DNA from: Limosilactobacillus panis
GTDB taxonomy: Bacteria; Bacillota; Bacilli; Lactobacillales; Lactobacillaceae
Direction: 5' to 3'
NCBI RefSeq assembly: GCF_019797825.1
Contig: NZ_CP081855.1
Coordinates: 1,054,001 to 1,118,000, forward strand
Length of the DNA stretch: 64,000 bases
Shown: in pieces, positions 8,072 through 17,753 of the stretch
How positions within the stretch are numbered: position 1 is the stretch's first letter
Layout: each line of letters opens with the position of its first letter
Made by a program: the position numbers and the translations under genes
The notes under the pieces: model-generated
Seen by the model: the letters and a program-made list of their open reading frames with translations, nothing else
What the model was told of the DNA's origin: nothing
Database searches by the model: none

Positions 8072-10207
8072 ATGGCAACCAAAACAGCCAAGAAAAGTAC
8101 TAAGACGACGGCAAAGCGGAAGACAATGCGGCGCCGTTCTAAGATTAAGAAAAATTTGGTGATTGTTGAGTCACCGTCAAAAGCAAAGACGATTGGTCGT
8201 TTCCTGGGCCGCTCGTATAAAGTTGTTGCGAGTCTTGGCCATGTGCGTGACCTGCCGAAGAGTCGGATGGGGGTTGATATTGAGAATAATTACCAACCGG
8301 ACTATATTTCGATTCGCGGGAAAGGTGACGTTATTAAGGAACTTCGTAAGGATGCGAAGAATGCGAAGGCCGTTTACTTGGCATCAGACCCGGACCGTGA
8401 GGGGGAAGCCATCGCTTGGCACGTCTCTAATATTCTAAAGCTTGATGATAAGGATAAGAACCGGGTTACTTTTAACGAAATTACGAAGGATGCAGTCAAA
8501 AACGCTTTTAAAGAGCCACGGACGATTAATATGGACTTAGTTGATGCTCAGCAGGCACGGCGGGTCCTTGACCGACTTGTCGGTTATTCGATTAGTCCTA
8601 TTCTGTGGAAAAAGGTTAAGAAGGGGCTGAGTGCCGGTCGTGTTCAATCGGTTGCACTAAATCTGATCATCCAGCGGGAAGACGAAATCCGTAATTTTAA
8701 ACCGGAAGAATACTGGACAATTGACGCGGACTTTAAGCACGGTCGTGATAAATTTAAAGCCGTCTTTTTCGGTGAAGACGGCAAGAAGATAAAACTGGCC
8801 AACAATGCGGATGTTCAAAAGGTCCTTGGCAAGCTGGATAAAAAACAGGGCTTTGTTATTTCAAAGGTCACCAAGAAGGAACGACGCCGGCAACCACAGC
8901 CACCGTACACTACTTCAACGATGCAGCAGGACGCTAACCGCCGGCTTAATTTCCGGACCCGGAAGACCATGATGGCTGCCCAGATGCTGTATGAAGGGAT
9001 TGATATTAAGCAAGGATCTCCAGTCGGCTTGATTACCTACATGCGGACCGACTCCACGCGAATCGCATCGATTGCTAAGCATGAAGCCTCTAAGTTTATC
9101 CATGAGGAGTATGGAGGCGAGTATGCGGCCATCAAACCAGTAAAGGGCAAGTTGCCGGAGGGGGCTCAGGATGCTCACGAAGCAATTCGGCCAACTTCTG
9201 TCTACCGGACACCGGCCAAGATGAAGCCCTACCTGAATAATGACCAGTACAAGCTATACAGCCTTATCTGGTCCCGCTTTGTGGCCAGTCAGATGACGCC
9301 GGAAGTAATTGATACAATGACAGTTGACCTCCAGCAAAATGGGGTAACTTTCCGGGCAAACGGGTCCAAAGTTAAGTTTGCCGGCTTCTCCAAGGTTTAT
9401 AAGCGGGGAGAAGAAAGGGACAACCTTTTACCTGACCTTAGTGAAGGCGACCATGCACGGATGGTCAATGACAATCCAGCCCAGCACTTCACCCAGCCAC
9501 CGGCCCGTTACACTGAAGCGGCATTGATCAAGACGCTGGAAAGCAATGGGGTCGGCCGGCCATCAACGTATGCGCCGACGTTGGATACAATTCAACGGCG
9601 TTACTATGTTCGTCTAGTTTCACGTCACTTTGAACCTACGGAGTTAGGGGAGATTGTCAACAAGATCATCGCTAAGCAATTCCCCGATATCGTTAATGCC
9701 AAGTTCACGGCAGATGTTGAAGGTGAACTTGACCAGGTTGAAGCGGGAAAACAGAATTGGATTAAGGTTGTTGATAGCTTCTATAAGCCCTTCTCCAAGG
9801 AAGTCCAGGATGCAGAAGACAAGGTTGCCAAAATTCAAATGAAAGAGGAACTTGCCGGTATTGATTGTGACATTTGTGGTGCTCCCATGGTAATTAAAAT
9901 GGGCCGGTACGGGAAATTTTATGCCTGTTCCCGATTCCCCAAGTGTCGAAACACGAAGGCAATTGTCAAGGAAATTGGCGTGACCTGTCCAAAGTGTCAT
10001 AAAGGAACTGTGGTTGAGCGCAAATCAAAAAAGAATCGTACTTTCTATGGCTGTTCTCGCTATCCAGACTGTGATTTTGTCTCATGGGATAAGCCAATTG
10101 GGCGGGATTGTCCGAAAGATGGGCACTTCCTGGTTGAAAAGAAGGTCAAGGGTGGTAAACAAGTGGTTTGTCCAAATGGCGACTACGAGGAAGCCGTACA
10201 GAAATAG
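8072..10207 (+). CDS. topA: DNA topoisomerase I
   Basis: Type IA topoisomerase that relaxes negative supercoils. The 711-residue protein has TOPRIM motifs [13 protein letters not shown] and [13 protein letters not shown], the active-site segment [13 protein letters not shown] with the catalytic Tyr (about residue 324), and zinc-ribbon repeats at the C-terminus: CDICG...CSRFPKC and CPKC...CSRYPDC, plus a degenerate third with fewer cysteines. An N-terminal extension of about 27 Lys/Thr/Arg-rich residues precedes the TOPRIM domain; it begins at an ATG with TGAGGAG upstream, so it appears genuine. A strong terminator follows. Confidence 0.96.
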   Translation: MATKTAKKSTKTTAKRKTMRRRSKIKKNLVIVESPSKAKTIGRFLGRSYKVVASLGHVRDLPKSRMGVDIENNYQPDYISIRGKGDVIKELRKDAKNAKAVYLASDPDREGEAIAWHVSNILKLDDKDKNRVTFNEITKDAVKNAFKEPRTINMDLVDAQQARRVLDRLVGYSISPILWKKVKKGLSAGRVQSVALNLIIQREDEIRNFKPEEYWTIDADFKHGRDKFKAVFFGEDGKKIKLANNADVQKVLGKLDKKQGFVISKVTKKERRRQPQPPYTTSTMQQDANRRLNFRTRKTMMAAQMLYEGIDIKQGSPVGLITYMRTDSTRIASIAKHEASKFIHEEYGGEYAAIKPVKGKLPEGAQDAHEAIRPTSVYRTPAKMKPYLNNDQYKLYSLIWSRFVASQMTPEVIDTMTVDLQQNGVTFRANGSKVKFAGFSKVYKRGEERDNLLPDLSEGDHARMVNDNPAQHFTQPPARYTEAALIKTLESNGVGRPSTYAPTLDTIQRRYYVRLVSRHFEPTELGEIVNKIIAKQFPDIVNAKFTADVEGELDQVEAGKQNWIKVVDSFYKPFSKEVQDAEDKVAKIQMKEELAGIDCDICGAPMVIKMGRYGKFYACSRFPKCRNTKAIVKEIGVTCPKCHKGTVVERKSKKNRTFYGCSRYPDCDFVSWDKPIGRDCPKDGHFLVEKKVKGGKQVVCPNGDYEEAVQK

Positions 10208-10250
10208 GTAAAACCCAGTAAAACTGTGAAATATTTTTACTGGGTTTTAC
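10208..10250 (+). terminator. Strong terminator after topA
   Basis: A perfect 16-base stem, GTAAAACCCAGTAAAA (10208-10223) with its complement at 10235-10250, around an 11-base loop. The 3' arm carries the T-rich run. Confidence 0.85.
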
Positions 10251-10286
10251 TTAGTGAGGGATTGAAAGCGCCGTCATTATTTGGTA

Positions 10287-10315
10287 TTGTGCAAGTAAAC
10301 ATTTTTATATATACT
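10287..10315 (+). promoter_or_regulatory. Promoter of aldose 1-epimerase gene
   Basis: TTGTGC at 10287-10292, a 17-base AT-rich spacer and TATACT at 10310-10315, 36 bases before the start codon. Confidence 0.5.
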
Positions 10316-10350
10316 TGATGTTAAACGTTTAGCAATAAAGGGGTAGTAAA

Positions 10351-11226
10351 ATGATTACAATTCGAAACAAGAAACTCGTAGTTGAAATCAATGAGTTAGG
10401 GGCCCAGTTACACAGTATTAAGCGGCAAGATAATGCAATTGAATACCTATGGCAGGGCTCGCCAGATAGCTGGGGACGGCAGGCACCAATCCTTTTTCCC
10501 TTTGTTGGCCGCCTGAAAGATGACCAGTACCGGTTTAATGGTCAAACCTTCCACCAAACCCAACACGGCTTTGCCCGTGACCGCAAATTTACGGTCACAA
10601 AGCAACTGGACGATCGGGTAATCCTTGAGCAGCGTGCAGGCGACGATACCAAAAAGGTGTACCCGTTTGACTTTATTCTCCAGGTTACTTACGAACTTGC
10701 AGATGACCGTTTAGCGGTTTCTTATAAGGTAATCAATCCGGCCCGCCAATCGCTAATTTACGAAATTGGGGCCCATCCCGGTTTCAATATGCCCCTCACT
10801 TCACGGGGTTCCTATGAAAATGTGGAATTTAGTGTTACCCCGGCAGAAAAATACTCCCGAATTATTTTGGACGGGCCCTACAATGATTCCGGCCACCCCC
10901 AGGTGATCGATATGACCAAGCCATTTATGCTCAATCACAATCTTTTTAACCATGATGCAATTATCTTTAAAACGTGTGGAAGTGACTTTGCTGCTACGCT
11001 TGCTGACAAGACTAGCGGTCACGGGGTTAGTGTCGCAACCGTGGGAACTCAGTACGTTGGTCTGTGGTCGGATTACCCAGCCACCGGTAATTTTGCCTGC
11101 ATCGAGCCATGGTGGGGAATCGCTGACAATGTCAATGCGGATGGTCTCCTCTTGCACAAGCAGGGGATGTACCGTTTGGCTCCGGGGCAGGAACGGGACT
11201 ATCACTTCAGTATTCGGCCATTTTAG
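10351..11226 (+). CDS. Aldose 1-epimerase family protein (LacX/GalM-like)
   Basis: A 291-residue beta-sandwich mutarotase-family enzyme that probably interconverts sugar anomers. Visible features are an N-terminal NELGAQLHSIK, PILFPFVGRL, the HGFARDRKF His segment, YEIGAHPGFNMPL with the second conserved His, and CIEPWWGIAD near the C-terminus with the conserved acidic residue. It is closer in pattern to the LacX-type branch than to canonical GalM. It is a single-gene unit with its own promoter and terminator, so context does not tell the sugar. Confidence 0.88.
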   Translation: MITIRNKKLVVEINELGAQLHSIKRQDNAIEYLWQGSPDSWGRQAPILFPFVGRLKDDQYRFNGQTFHQTQHGFARDRKFTVTKQLDDRVILEQRAGDDTKKVYPFDFILQVTYELADDRLAVSYKVINPARQSLIYEIGAHPGFNMPLTSRGSYENVEFSVTPAEKYSRIILDGPYNDSGHPQVIDMTKPFMLNHNLFNHDAIIFKTCGSDFAATLADKTSGHGVSVATVGTQYVGLWSDYPATGNFACIEPWWGIADNVNADGLLLHKQGMYRLAPGQERDYHFSIRPF

Positions 11227-11254
11227 TATTTTGAATTTTAAACGGCGAATTGTC

Positions 11255-11294
11255 AAAAACGGTCACCGCGCAAAAACAAGCGGTGACCGTTTTT
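11255..11294. terminator. Bidirectional terminator between epimerase gene and plsY
   Basis: A 15-base perfect stem (AAAAACGGTCACCGC with its complement at 11280-11294) and a 10-base loop, with A and T runs on either side, lying between two convergent genes. Confidence 0.88.
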
Positions 11295-11307
11295 TTTAAC
11301 CAAGTAC

Positions 11308-11934
11308 TTATTTTGACTGATGTCTCCGAAAGTAGTAGACCAGGCCGAAGGGAACGAGGGACTCCTTGCCGGTGAGGATCCTTTTAATGTTACTCTTGTG
11401 GCGGTAAAGAACCACCAGGGTTAAGAAACCAGCAACCAGGGAAAGAATAAGGTCGCCTTCAAATACGGCAATTATAAAGATGGTACTGATTCCGATGATA
11501 CTGGCGGCGCTGGCCATTGAGGTTAGGAGGAGTGTTCCAATGAAGACCAGGCAGGCAACCAGGAAGAGGAAGGGGTTATAGGCCAATAAAATTCCTGCGC
11601 TGGTTGCAACCGCCTTTCCACCATGAAAGTGGTCAAAGATGGAGACCGTGTGGCCCAGAGATGCAAAGAGTCCAATTAGTAGGGGATTGACGCTGTGTGA
11701 AATTCCCAAAATGTAAGGTTGACTGGCTGCTAACGTTCCCTTTAAAACATCCATAAAGAGGACTACCGTCCCGGCCTTAGGGCCAAGTGTTCTGAAGGTA
11801 TTAGTTGTGCCAATGTTTCCACTGCCCAACTTACGGATATCCTTGTGATAGAAAATTTGGCCAATCCATAAGCCAAAGGGGATGGATCCTAAGAGATAAG
11901 CGATAATCACCATCCCTAATATTTCAAATATCAT
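11308..11934 (-). CDS. plsY: Glycerol-3-phosphate acyltransferase PlsY
   Basis: Transfers the acyl group of acyl-phosphate to glycerol-3-phosphate, the first membrane step of phospholipid synthesis. The 208-residue polytopic protein has about five membrane segments and the three PlsY motifs: LLGSIPFGLWIG, GSGNIGTTNTFR and HGGKAVATSAG. AGGAG lies 8 bases upstream of the ATG at 11934. It diverges from the topoisomerase IV operon, as is frequent in lactobacilli. Confidence 0.96.
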   Translation of the reverse strand: MIFEILGMVIIAYLLGSIPFGLWIGQIFYHKDIRKLGSGNIGTTNTFRTLGPKAGTVVLFMDVLKGTLAASQPYILGISHSVNPLLIGLFASLGHTVSIFDHFHGGKAVATSAGILLAYNPFLFLVACLVFIGTLLLTSMASAASIIGISTIFIIAVFEGDLILSLVAGFLTLVVLYRHKSNIKRILTGKESLVPFGLVYYFRRHQSK

Positions 11935-12135
11935 AATTATTGCTCCTCATGAATTAAAGTATATCTCAGACACTAAGAATACCATGAAACACTCCTGGGT
12001 GGTAGAGCACAGGAAGCGAATTGTCGTTTGCCAAATGAAATGGATTTGAGTATTATCAATATTGTAACTATTTACCAAGGTCCAGGGCTTAATCTATTTG
12101 CTAGTTGCCCGCGACCATGATAACATTAACTATAT

Positions 12136-12149
12136 CGAACATATGTTTT
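12136..12149 (+). promoter_or_regulatory. LexA/SOS-type box upstream of parE
   Basis: CGAACATATGTTTT matches the Gram-positive SOS box CGAACRNRYGTTYC at 13 of 14 positions. It lies 30 bases before the parE start and immediately before a -10-like TAAAAT at 12155-12160, where repressor binding would interfere with transcription. Confidence 0.55.
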
Positions 12150-12178
12150 AGAAATAAAATGATACGGGAGGTCATTTT

Positions 12179-14155
12179 GTGACCACGAAAAAGGTTAAAT
12201 ACGATGAATCGTCTATTCAAGTGTTAAAAGGGCTTGAAGCTGTCCGTAAGCGCCCTGGAATGTATATTGGTTCAACAGACGCGCGGGGACTCCATCACCT
12301 GGTGTATGAAATCGTTGATAACGCCGTTGACGAAGCCTTATCAGGCTACGGTGATGAGATTAACGTAACGATTGAGGCAGATAATTCAATTACCGTCCAG
12401 GACCATGGTCGGGGGATGCCCGTGGGGATGCACGCTTCAGGGAAACCTACTCCGGAAGTCATTATGACGGTTCTCCATGCCGGGGGAAAGTTTGGTCAGG
12501 CGGATGGTTATAAGACCTCTGGTGGCCTCCATGGGGTTGGTGCATCGGTTGTTAATGCACTCTCCACGCATTTAACGTTAACGATTGTTCGCGACCATGT
12601 CCGTTACCAAGAGAAATTTAAGAATGGTGGTCAACCAGTCGGAACGCTGAAAAAACTTGGTAAAACCCGGGAGCAAAGTGGGACAACTGTTTCGTTTAAA
12701 CCAGACCCGACAATCTTCACCACGACGGTTTACGACTACAATACCCTTGCTAACCGTTTGCGGGAATCAGCCTTCCTTTTGAAAGGAATCAAAATTGTTT
12801 TGACCGATAAGCGGGCAGGACAAGAAAAGCAGGACGTTTTCCAGTACAAGGATGGTATTCAAGAGTTTGTTTCCTACCTTAATGAAGGGAAGGACACCCT
12901 GGGAAAGATCATGTACTTTGACGGTAAAGACCAGGGGGTTGAAGTAGAAGTGGCTGCCCAGTATAACGATGGCTACTCTGAGACCCTCCTTTCATTTGTT
13001 AACAACGTCCGGACGCCGGATGGTGGTACCCATGAAGCGGGTTTTAGAAGTGCGTGGACCAAAACCTTCAACGAGTATGCGAAGCGGGTCGGTCTGTTAA
13101 AGAACAACGATAAAAACCTGGAGGGGAGCGATGTCCGGGAAGGACTCACGGCCGTTATCTCTGTGCGGATTCCAGAACGATTATTGCAATTTGAAGGACA
13201 GACCAAGGATAAGCTTGGTACGCCAGAAGCCCGCAAGATTGTTGATACAATTGTCAGTGAGCAGCTGAACTACGCCCTAATGGAAAATGGCGACTTTGCC
13301 CAAATGCTGATTCGGAAGTCTCTGAAAGCTCGTGAAGCACGTGAGGCCGCCCGTAAAGCTCGTAACCAGGCCCGGGGCGGCAAAAGAAAGAGCCGCAAGG
13401 AACGTAACCTTTCTGGCAAGTTAACGCCAGCCCAGTCCAAGAACGCCCAGAAGAATGAACTCTTCTTAGTCGAAGGGGATTCAGCCGGTGGCTCCGCTAA
13501 GCAGGGCCGGGATCGCAAGTTCCAGGCAATTTTGCCATTACGGGGCAAGGTCCTGAATACCGAAAAAGCAAAGTTAGATGACGTCTTAAAGAACGAAGAG
13601 TTAAATACCATCATCTATACAGTTGGTGCCGGCGCTGGTTCAGAGTTTGATGTTAAGGATGCGAACTATGATAAGATCATCATCATGACCGATGCCGATG
13701 ACGATGGAGCCCACATCCAGATTCTTCTTCTCACTTTCTTTTATAAGTACATGCGGCCAATGATTGAAGCCGGCAAGATTTATATCGCATTACCACCCCT
13801 TTACCGTCTTCAGCAGGGGCGGGGAGCAAAGACGAAAATTACCTATGCCTGGACAAACGAAGAGCTTACTAAGTTGACCAAGAAAATGGGTAAGACTGCC
13901 CAACTGCAACGTTTCAAAGGGCTCGGTGAAATGAACGCGGACCAACTCTGGGAAACGACCATGAACCCTGCCACCCGGACGTTGATCAGGGTCCGAATTG
14001 AAGATGCTGAACTAGCCGAACGGCGGGTCACAACCTTGATGGGGAATAAGGTTGAGCCCCGGCGGGAGTGGATTGAAAACAATGTTCAATTTACCCTTAG
14101 TGATGACCAAGAATCCGATAAACTAGTTGCCAGCAAGAAGCATTTGAATAAGTAA
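12179..14155 (+). CDS. parE: DNA topoisomerase IV subunit B
   Basis: ATPase subunit of topoisomerase IV, which decatenates daughter chromosomes. The 658-residue protein has the GHKL ATPase elements VYEIVDNAVDEAL, DHGRGMPVGMH, GLHGVGASVVNAL and the QTKDKLGT lysine loop, then the TOPRIM EGDSAGGSAKQGRD, PLRGKVLNTEKA and DADDDGAHI motifs. The PLRGKVLNTEKAKLDD form rather than a gyrase-type sequence, and the partner parC directly downstream (17-base gap), separate it from GyrB. The start is GTG at 12179 with GGGAGGT upstream. Confidence 0.96.
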   Translation: MTTKKVKYDESSIQVLKGLEAVRKRPGMYIGSTDARGLHHLVYEIVDNAVDEALSGYGDEINVTIEADNSITVQDHGRGMPVGMHASGKPTPEVIMTVLHAGGKFGQADGYKTSGGLHGVGASVVNALSTHLTLTIVRDHVRYQEKFKNGGQPVGTLKKLGKTREQSGTTVSFKPDPTIFTTTVYDYNTLANRLRESAFLLKGIKIVLTDKRAGQEKQDVFQYKDGIQEFVSYLNEGKDTLGKIMYFDGKDQGVEVEVAAQYNDGYSETLLSFVNNVRTPDGGTHEAGFRSAWTKTFNEYAKRVGLLKNNDKNLEGSDVREGLTAVISVRIPERLLQFEGQTKDKLGTPEARKIVDTIVSEQLNYALMENGDFAQMLIRKSLKAREAREAARKARNQARGGKRKSRKERNLSGKLTPAQSKNAQKNELFLVEGDSAGGSAKQGRDRKFQAILPLRGKVLNTEKAKLDDVLKNEELNTIIYTVGAGAGSEFDVKDANYDKIIIMTDADDDGAHIQILLLTFFYKYMRPMIEAGKIYIALPPLYRLQQGRGAKTKITYAWTNEELTKLTKKMGKTAQLQRFKGLGEMNADQLWETTMNPATRTLIRVRIEDAELAERRVTTLMGNKVEPRREWIENNVQFTLSDDQESDKLVASKKHLNK

Positions 14156-14172
14156 AGAAAGGGATCATTTTA

Positions 14173-16647
14173 GTGAGAGACGCAAAAATTGAGACAATGT
14201 CGCTCGAAAAGTTGATGGGGGAGCGGTTTGGTCGCTATTCCAAATCAATTATCCAGGAGCGGGCACTGCCGGATATTCGCGATGGGCTTAAGCCAGTTCA
14301 GCGGCGGATCCTATACGCAATGAACAAGGATGGTAATACTTATGACAAGGGCTTTCGAAAGTCAGCAAAGTCGGTCGGTAACGTCATGGGTAATTTTCAC
14401 CCCCACGGTGACAGCTCAATATATGAAGCCTTAGTCCGCCTAAGTCAGAATTGGAAACTACGTGAACCACTGGTCGAAATGCACGGGAACAACGGGTCAA
14501 TGGACGGGGACCCTGCTGCGGCAATGCGTTATACCGAAGCGCGTTTGAGCAAAATTGCGGGACTGATGCTGCAAGACATTGATAAGGACACGGTCGAAAT
14601 GACCCTGAACTTTGATGATACCGAAAAGGAACCGGTTGTCCTCCCAGCCCGGATTCCTAACCTGCTCGTTAATGGGGCAACGGGGATTTCGGCAGGGTAC
14701 GCAACCGAAATTCCCACCCACAACCTGAGCGAAGTTTTTAATGCCTTAATTTACCTCTTGAGGCACCCAAACGCGAGCCTCGAGAAATTGATGGAATTCA
14801 TCCCGGGTCCAGACTTCCCCACTGGTGGGATTGTCCAGGGGATTGACGGGATAAAGAAGGCTTACAAGACTGGTCGGGGCAGGGTTGTTGTCCGTGCCAA
14901 GACGACGATTGAGACCCTCCGTGGTGGTCGTCAGCAGATCAACGTCACCGAGATCCCTTACGAAGTTAACAAGGCTCAACTAGTTAAGCGAATTAACGAC
15001 CTCCGCCTGGCCAAAAGGGTCGAGGGGATTGTCGAAGCCCGTGATGAGACTGACCGGAGTGGCCTGCGGATTGCCATTGAGCTGAAACGGAACGCTAATG
15101 CCGAGGGGATTCTTAACTACCTCCTGAAAAACACCGATTTGCAGATTAACTACAACTTTAACATGGTGGCCATCGATAACCAACGGCCAATGCGGGTCGG
15201 GTTAAAGCATATTCTGACGTCATACCTTGCCTTTCAAAGGGAAGTTGTTCGGCGGCGTACCAACTACAACCTGCAGAAGGCCCAACACCGCCTCCACATC
15301 GTCGAAGGGTTAATTAAGGCCCTCTCAATCCTCGACCAGGTAATAAAGACGATTCGGGCTAGCAAAAACCGGCAGGATGCTAAACAGAACTTGGTTAAAA
15401 AATATGACTTCACTGCGGAACAGGCTGAGGCAATCGTTACCTTGCAACTGTACCGTTTGACTAATACAGACGTAACTGAGCTCGAGAAGGAACAGGCCCA
15501 CTTAAATAAGTTAATTACAGAATACCAGTTGATCTTGGGTGATGATGACGAGCTCGCCAAGGTGGTTGAGCGCGAGATGAAGGCAATTAAGAAGGAATTC
15601 GGCAACCCCCGGCGGACCAAGATTGAAGACCGGGTACAAAAGTTGGAGATTGACACGAAGGTTACCGTTGCAAACGAGGACGTGGTTGTTCTTGTATCCC
15701 ATGCTGGTTACATCAAGCGGTCTAGTTTGCGGTCATTCAAGGCCTCATCACTAGATGAAAATGGTCTCCGGGAAGATGACTACCCGTTACTAGTTGAACA
15801 GACTAACACCTTGGCCCACCTCTTTATGTTCACGAATCTCGGTCACGTGATTTACCGACCAGTTCATGAATTGGCTGACGTTCGCTGGAAGGACACTGGT
15901 GAACACATTTCACAGACAATTGGGCTAGCAGAAAACGAAGAGATTATTAAGGCCATGGTATTTGATCGTTTAGACCTACCGGGAACCCTAATTTTTGCCA
16001 CTAGTGATGGCCAGGTTAAGCAGTCTGCCTACCAGGACTACCAGCCTGGTTCACGCTACAAAAGTCATGCTAGCATGGCAATCAAGCTCAAGAGCAAGGA
16101 TGCTCAAGTAGTCAGTGTTAACTACTACGAACCGGCAAATGAGAACCGTTCGCTGCTGGCAATCAGTCGCGAAGGTTACGCGGTCCGCTTTGATGTTGCG
16201 GATGTTCCAGTTACTGGCTTGCGAACTGCTGGGGTACGGGCAATTAACCTTAAGGATGACGATGAATTAGTCGATCTTGCAGTCGTTGCTGATGGACAGC
16301 GGATTGCCTCAATAACCCAACGGGGGGCCTTCAAGGAAATGCCAGTTGACGAGATTGCCGTTGGTGCTCGTGCCCGCCGGGGTGAACTTGTCCTGCACCG
16401 GCTCAAGACTCATCCGCACCGGATTGCTGACTTTACTGCCTATGATGCTGACTTTACGGGTCACTTTGAAGTGATTACAGACCGACCGCTCTTCCAGGAC
16501 GTTGCCGTTAGTGACCACCACCTGGGGTCCATCAAGTCAAACGGCACCTTCGTTATTGACACCGAGACCCAGGGAATTCCAGTTAAGCTTCGCGTCAAGC
16601 AGGCAAATATTTTAAACGATCCAGAACAACAATCACTCCTGAAATGA
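14173..16647 (+). CDS. parC: DNA topoisomerase IV subunit A
   Basis: DNA-cleaving subunit of topoisomerase IV. The catalytic Tyr is at about residue 120 in AAMRYTEARLS, and the quinolone-determining region reads HPHGDSSIYEAL (Ser81, Glu85), the wild-type, susceptible-like state. The C-terminal third contains the beta-propeller repeats of the ParC tail. At 824 residues it is typical. The start is GTG at 14173 with AAAGGGAT upstream; it forms an operon with parE, and DUF1836 and Nudix genes follow at 12- and 14-base gaps and may be co-transcribed. Confidence 0.96.
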   Translation: MRDAKIETMSLEKLMGERFGRYSKSIIQERALPDIRDGLKPVQRRILYAMNKDGNTYDKGFRKSAKSVGNVMGNFHPHGDSSIYEALVRLSQNWKLREPLVEMHGNNGSMDGDPAAAMRYTEARLSKIAGLMLQDIDKDTVEMTLNFDDTEKEPVVLPARIPNLLVNGATGISAGYATEIPTHNLSEVFNALIYLLRHPNASLEKLMEFIPGPDFPTGGIVQGIDGIKKAYKTGRGRVVVRAKTTIETLRGGRQQINVTEIPYEVNKAQLVKRINDLRLAKRVEGIVEARDETDRSGLRIAIELKRNANAEGILNYLLKNTDLQINYNFNMVAIDNQRPMRVGLKHILTSYLAFQREVVRRRTNYNLQKAQHRLHIVEGLIKALSILDQVIKTIRASKNRQDAKQNLVKKYDFTAEQAEAIVTLQLYRLTNTDVTELEKEQAHLNKLITEYQLILGDDDELAKVVEREMKAIKKEFGNPRRTKIEDRVQKLEIDTKVTVANEDVVVLVSHAGYIKRSSLRSFKASSLDENGLREDDYPLLVEQTNTLAHLFMFTNLGHVIYRPVHELADVRWKDTGEHISQTIGLAENEEIIKAMVFDRLDLPGTLIFATSDGQVKQSAYQDYQPGSRYKSHASMAIKLKSKDAQVVSVNYYEPANENRSLLAISREGYAVRFDVADVPVTGLRTAGVRAINLKDDDELVDLAVVADGQRIASITQRGAFKEMPVDEIAVGARARRGELVLHRLKTHPHRIADFTAYDADFTGHFEVITDRPLFQDVAVSDHHLGSIKSNGTFVIDTETQGIPVKLRVKQANILNDPEQQSLLK

Positions 16648-16659
16648 TGAGGTGGTATT

Positions 16660-17178
16660 ATGGGAATTGTTGAGCGGCAAGTTCAGCCAATTGTGGGGAC
16701 CTTTTGCCTTCCCCGTTATGATGAGTTACCCAAGATGGGCCTATACCTTGACCAGGTGGTCCAATACATCAACAGCTACTTTCCTGAAGCAATGGGGATA
16801 AAGGTGACTAATACAATGGTTAGTAGCTATGTTAAGCGTGGTTTGCTTAATCATCCCCAGCGACGGCAGTACGATCGTAATCAGGTGGCAAGCCTGTTTA
16901 TAATTACCGTTAGCCGTCAGGGCCTTTCCCTTCATGAAATTCAGGCCCTCCTTCGTATTCAAGAGGAGCGTCAAAACGTTGAGGACGGTTACAACTATTT
17001 CTGTGCTGCCCTTGAGTTGGCCCTGAGACAGTCATTCTTTCCTGGTGATCAGGGGGAAAGAATTGAAATCCCGGATAGCGAGGAGAAACGATTGATTGAT
17101 CGACTAGTCCGGATGATAAGCTGTCGCGTATACTTGCGGGTTTACCTTAACCAGGTCCAGGAGAACCATAACTCTTAA
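16660..17178 (+). CDS. DUF1836 family protein (HTH-like)
   Basis: A 172-residue protein whose segments LPRYDELPKMGLYLDQVVQYI, MVSSYVKRGLL and RRQYDRNQVASLFIITVSRQGLS-type helices match the DUF1836 family. The NTMVSSYVKRGLL helix pair resembles a MerR-like winged helix, so DNA binding is plausible but not shown. No metal-binding or effector domain is seen. GAGGTGGT precedes the ATG. Its position right after parC suggests co-expression only. Confidence 0.8.
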   Translation: MGIVERQVQPIVGTFCLPRYDELPKMGLYLDQVVQYINSYFPEAMGIKVTNTMVSSYVKRGLLNHPQRRQYDRNQVASLFIITVSRQGLSLHEIQALLRIQEERQNVEDGYNYFCAALELALRQSFFPGDQGERIEIPDSEEKRLIDRLVRMISCRVYLRVYLNQVQENHNS

Positions 17179-17192
17179 AGGAGGGGGTAAAA

Positions 17193-17690
17193 ATGGCGTA
17201 CATTGTAGATTTACGGTCACTAGTTGGTCATATGCCACTGATTTTAACAAGTGCCTCCGGAGCACTTGTAAATGAAGACGGTGCCGTCCTGCTCCAGGCC
17301 CGGGCCGATACCGGCGATTGGGGTTTCCCGGGTGGTTACATGGAATTTGGCGAACAGTTTGCGGATACTGTCCAACGCGAATTTAAGGAGGACGCGGGAC
17401 TCACTGTTAAGCCGGTCCGTCTCCTAAAAATCCTGGATAATGACCAATATACTTATCCGAATGGGGATGCTGTGCAGCCAGTCAATGCCTTTTACCTTGT
17501 TCGCCGGGCTACTGACCAGCATTTTCCAGTTAAACCGAGCGAGACGGTTACAACACATTACTTTGCCCTGCAAGGACGACCACCGCGTTTCTTTAACCAT
17601 CAGCATGAAAAAATGTGGGCAATTTTGAATGAATACTGGACAGAGAATCATAATGTTAATAATAATGCGGACGAGAACTATTTATCGTGA
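17193..17690 (+). CDS. Nudix hydrolase
   Basis: A 165-residue Nudix pyrophosphohydrolase. The Nudix box runs GGYMEFGEQFADTVQREFKEDAGL at about residues 49-72; compared with GX5EX7REUXEEXGU one of the two catalytic glutamates is Asp (KED instead of EE), a tolerated but less common change. Substrate cannot be told. GGAGGGGG precedes the ATG. It is the last gene of the possible parE-parC transcript. Confidence 0.88.
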   Translation: MAYIVDLRSLVGHMPLILTSASGALVNEDGAVLLQARADTGDWGFPGGYMEFGEQFADTVQREFKEDAGLTVKPVRLLKILDNDQYTYPNGDAVQPVNAFYLVRRATDQHFPVKPSETVTTHYFALQGRPPRFFNHQHEKMWAILNEYWTENHNVNNNADENYLS

Positions 17691-17753
17691 TAAAATGAAT
17701 AATGAAAATTGCTTTAGTTGTATTGTTGAAGCACAAACAGGAGGAATTACTTT

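Noticed and set aside
8072..8152. topA N-terminal Lys/Thr extension as a misplaced start
   Set aside because: The ATG at 8072 has a good ribosome site and promoter, and no internal start near the TOPRIM domain has one.
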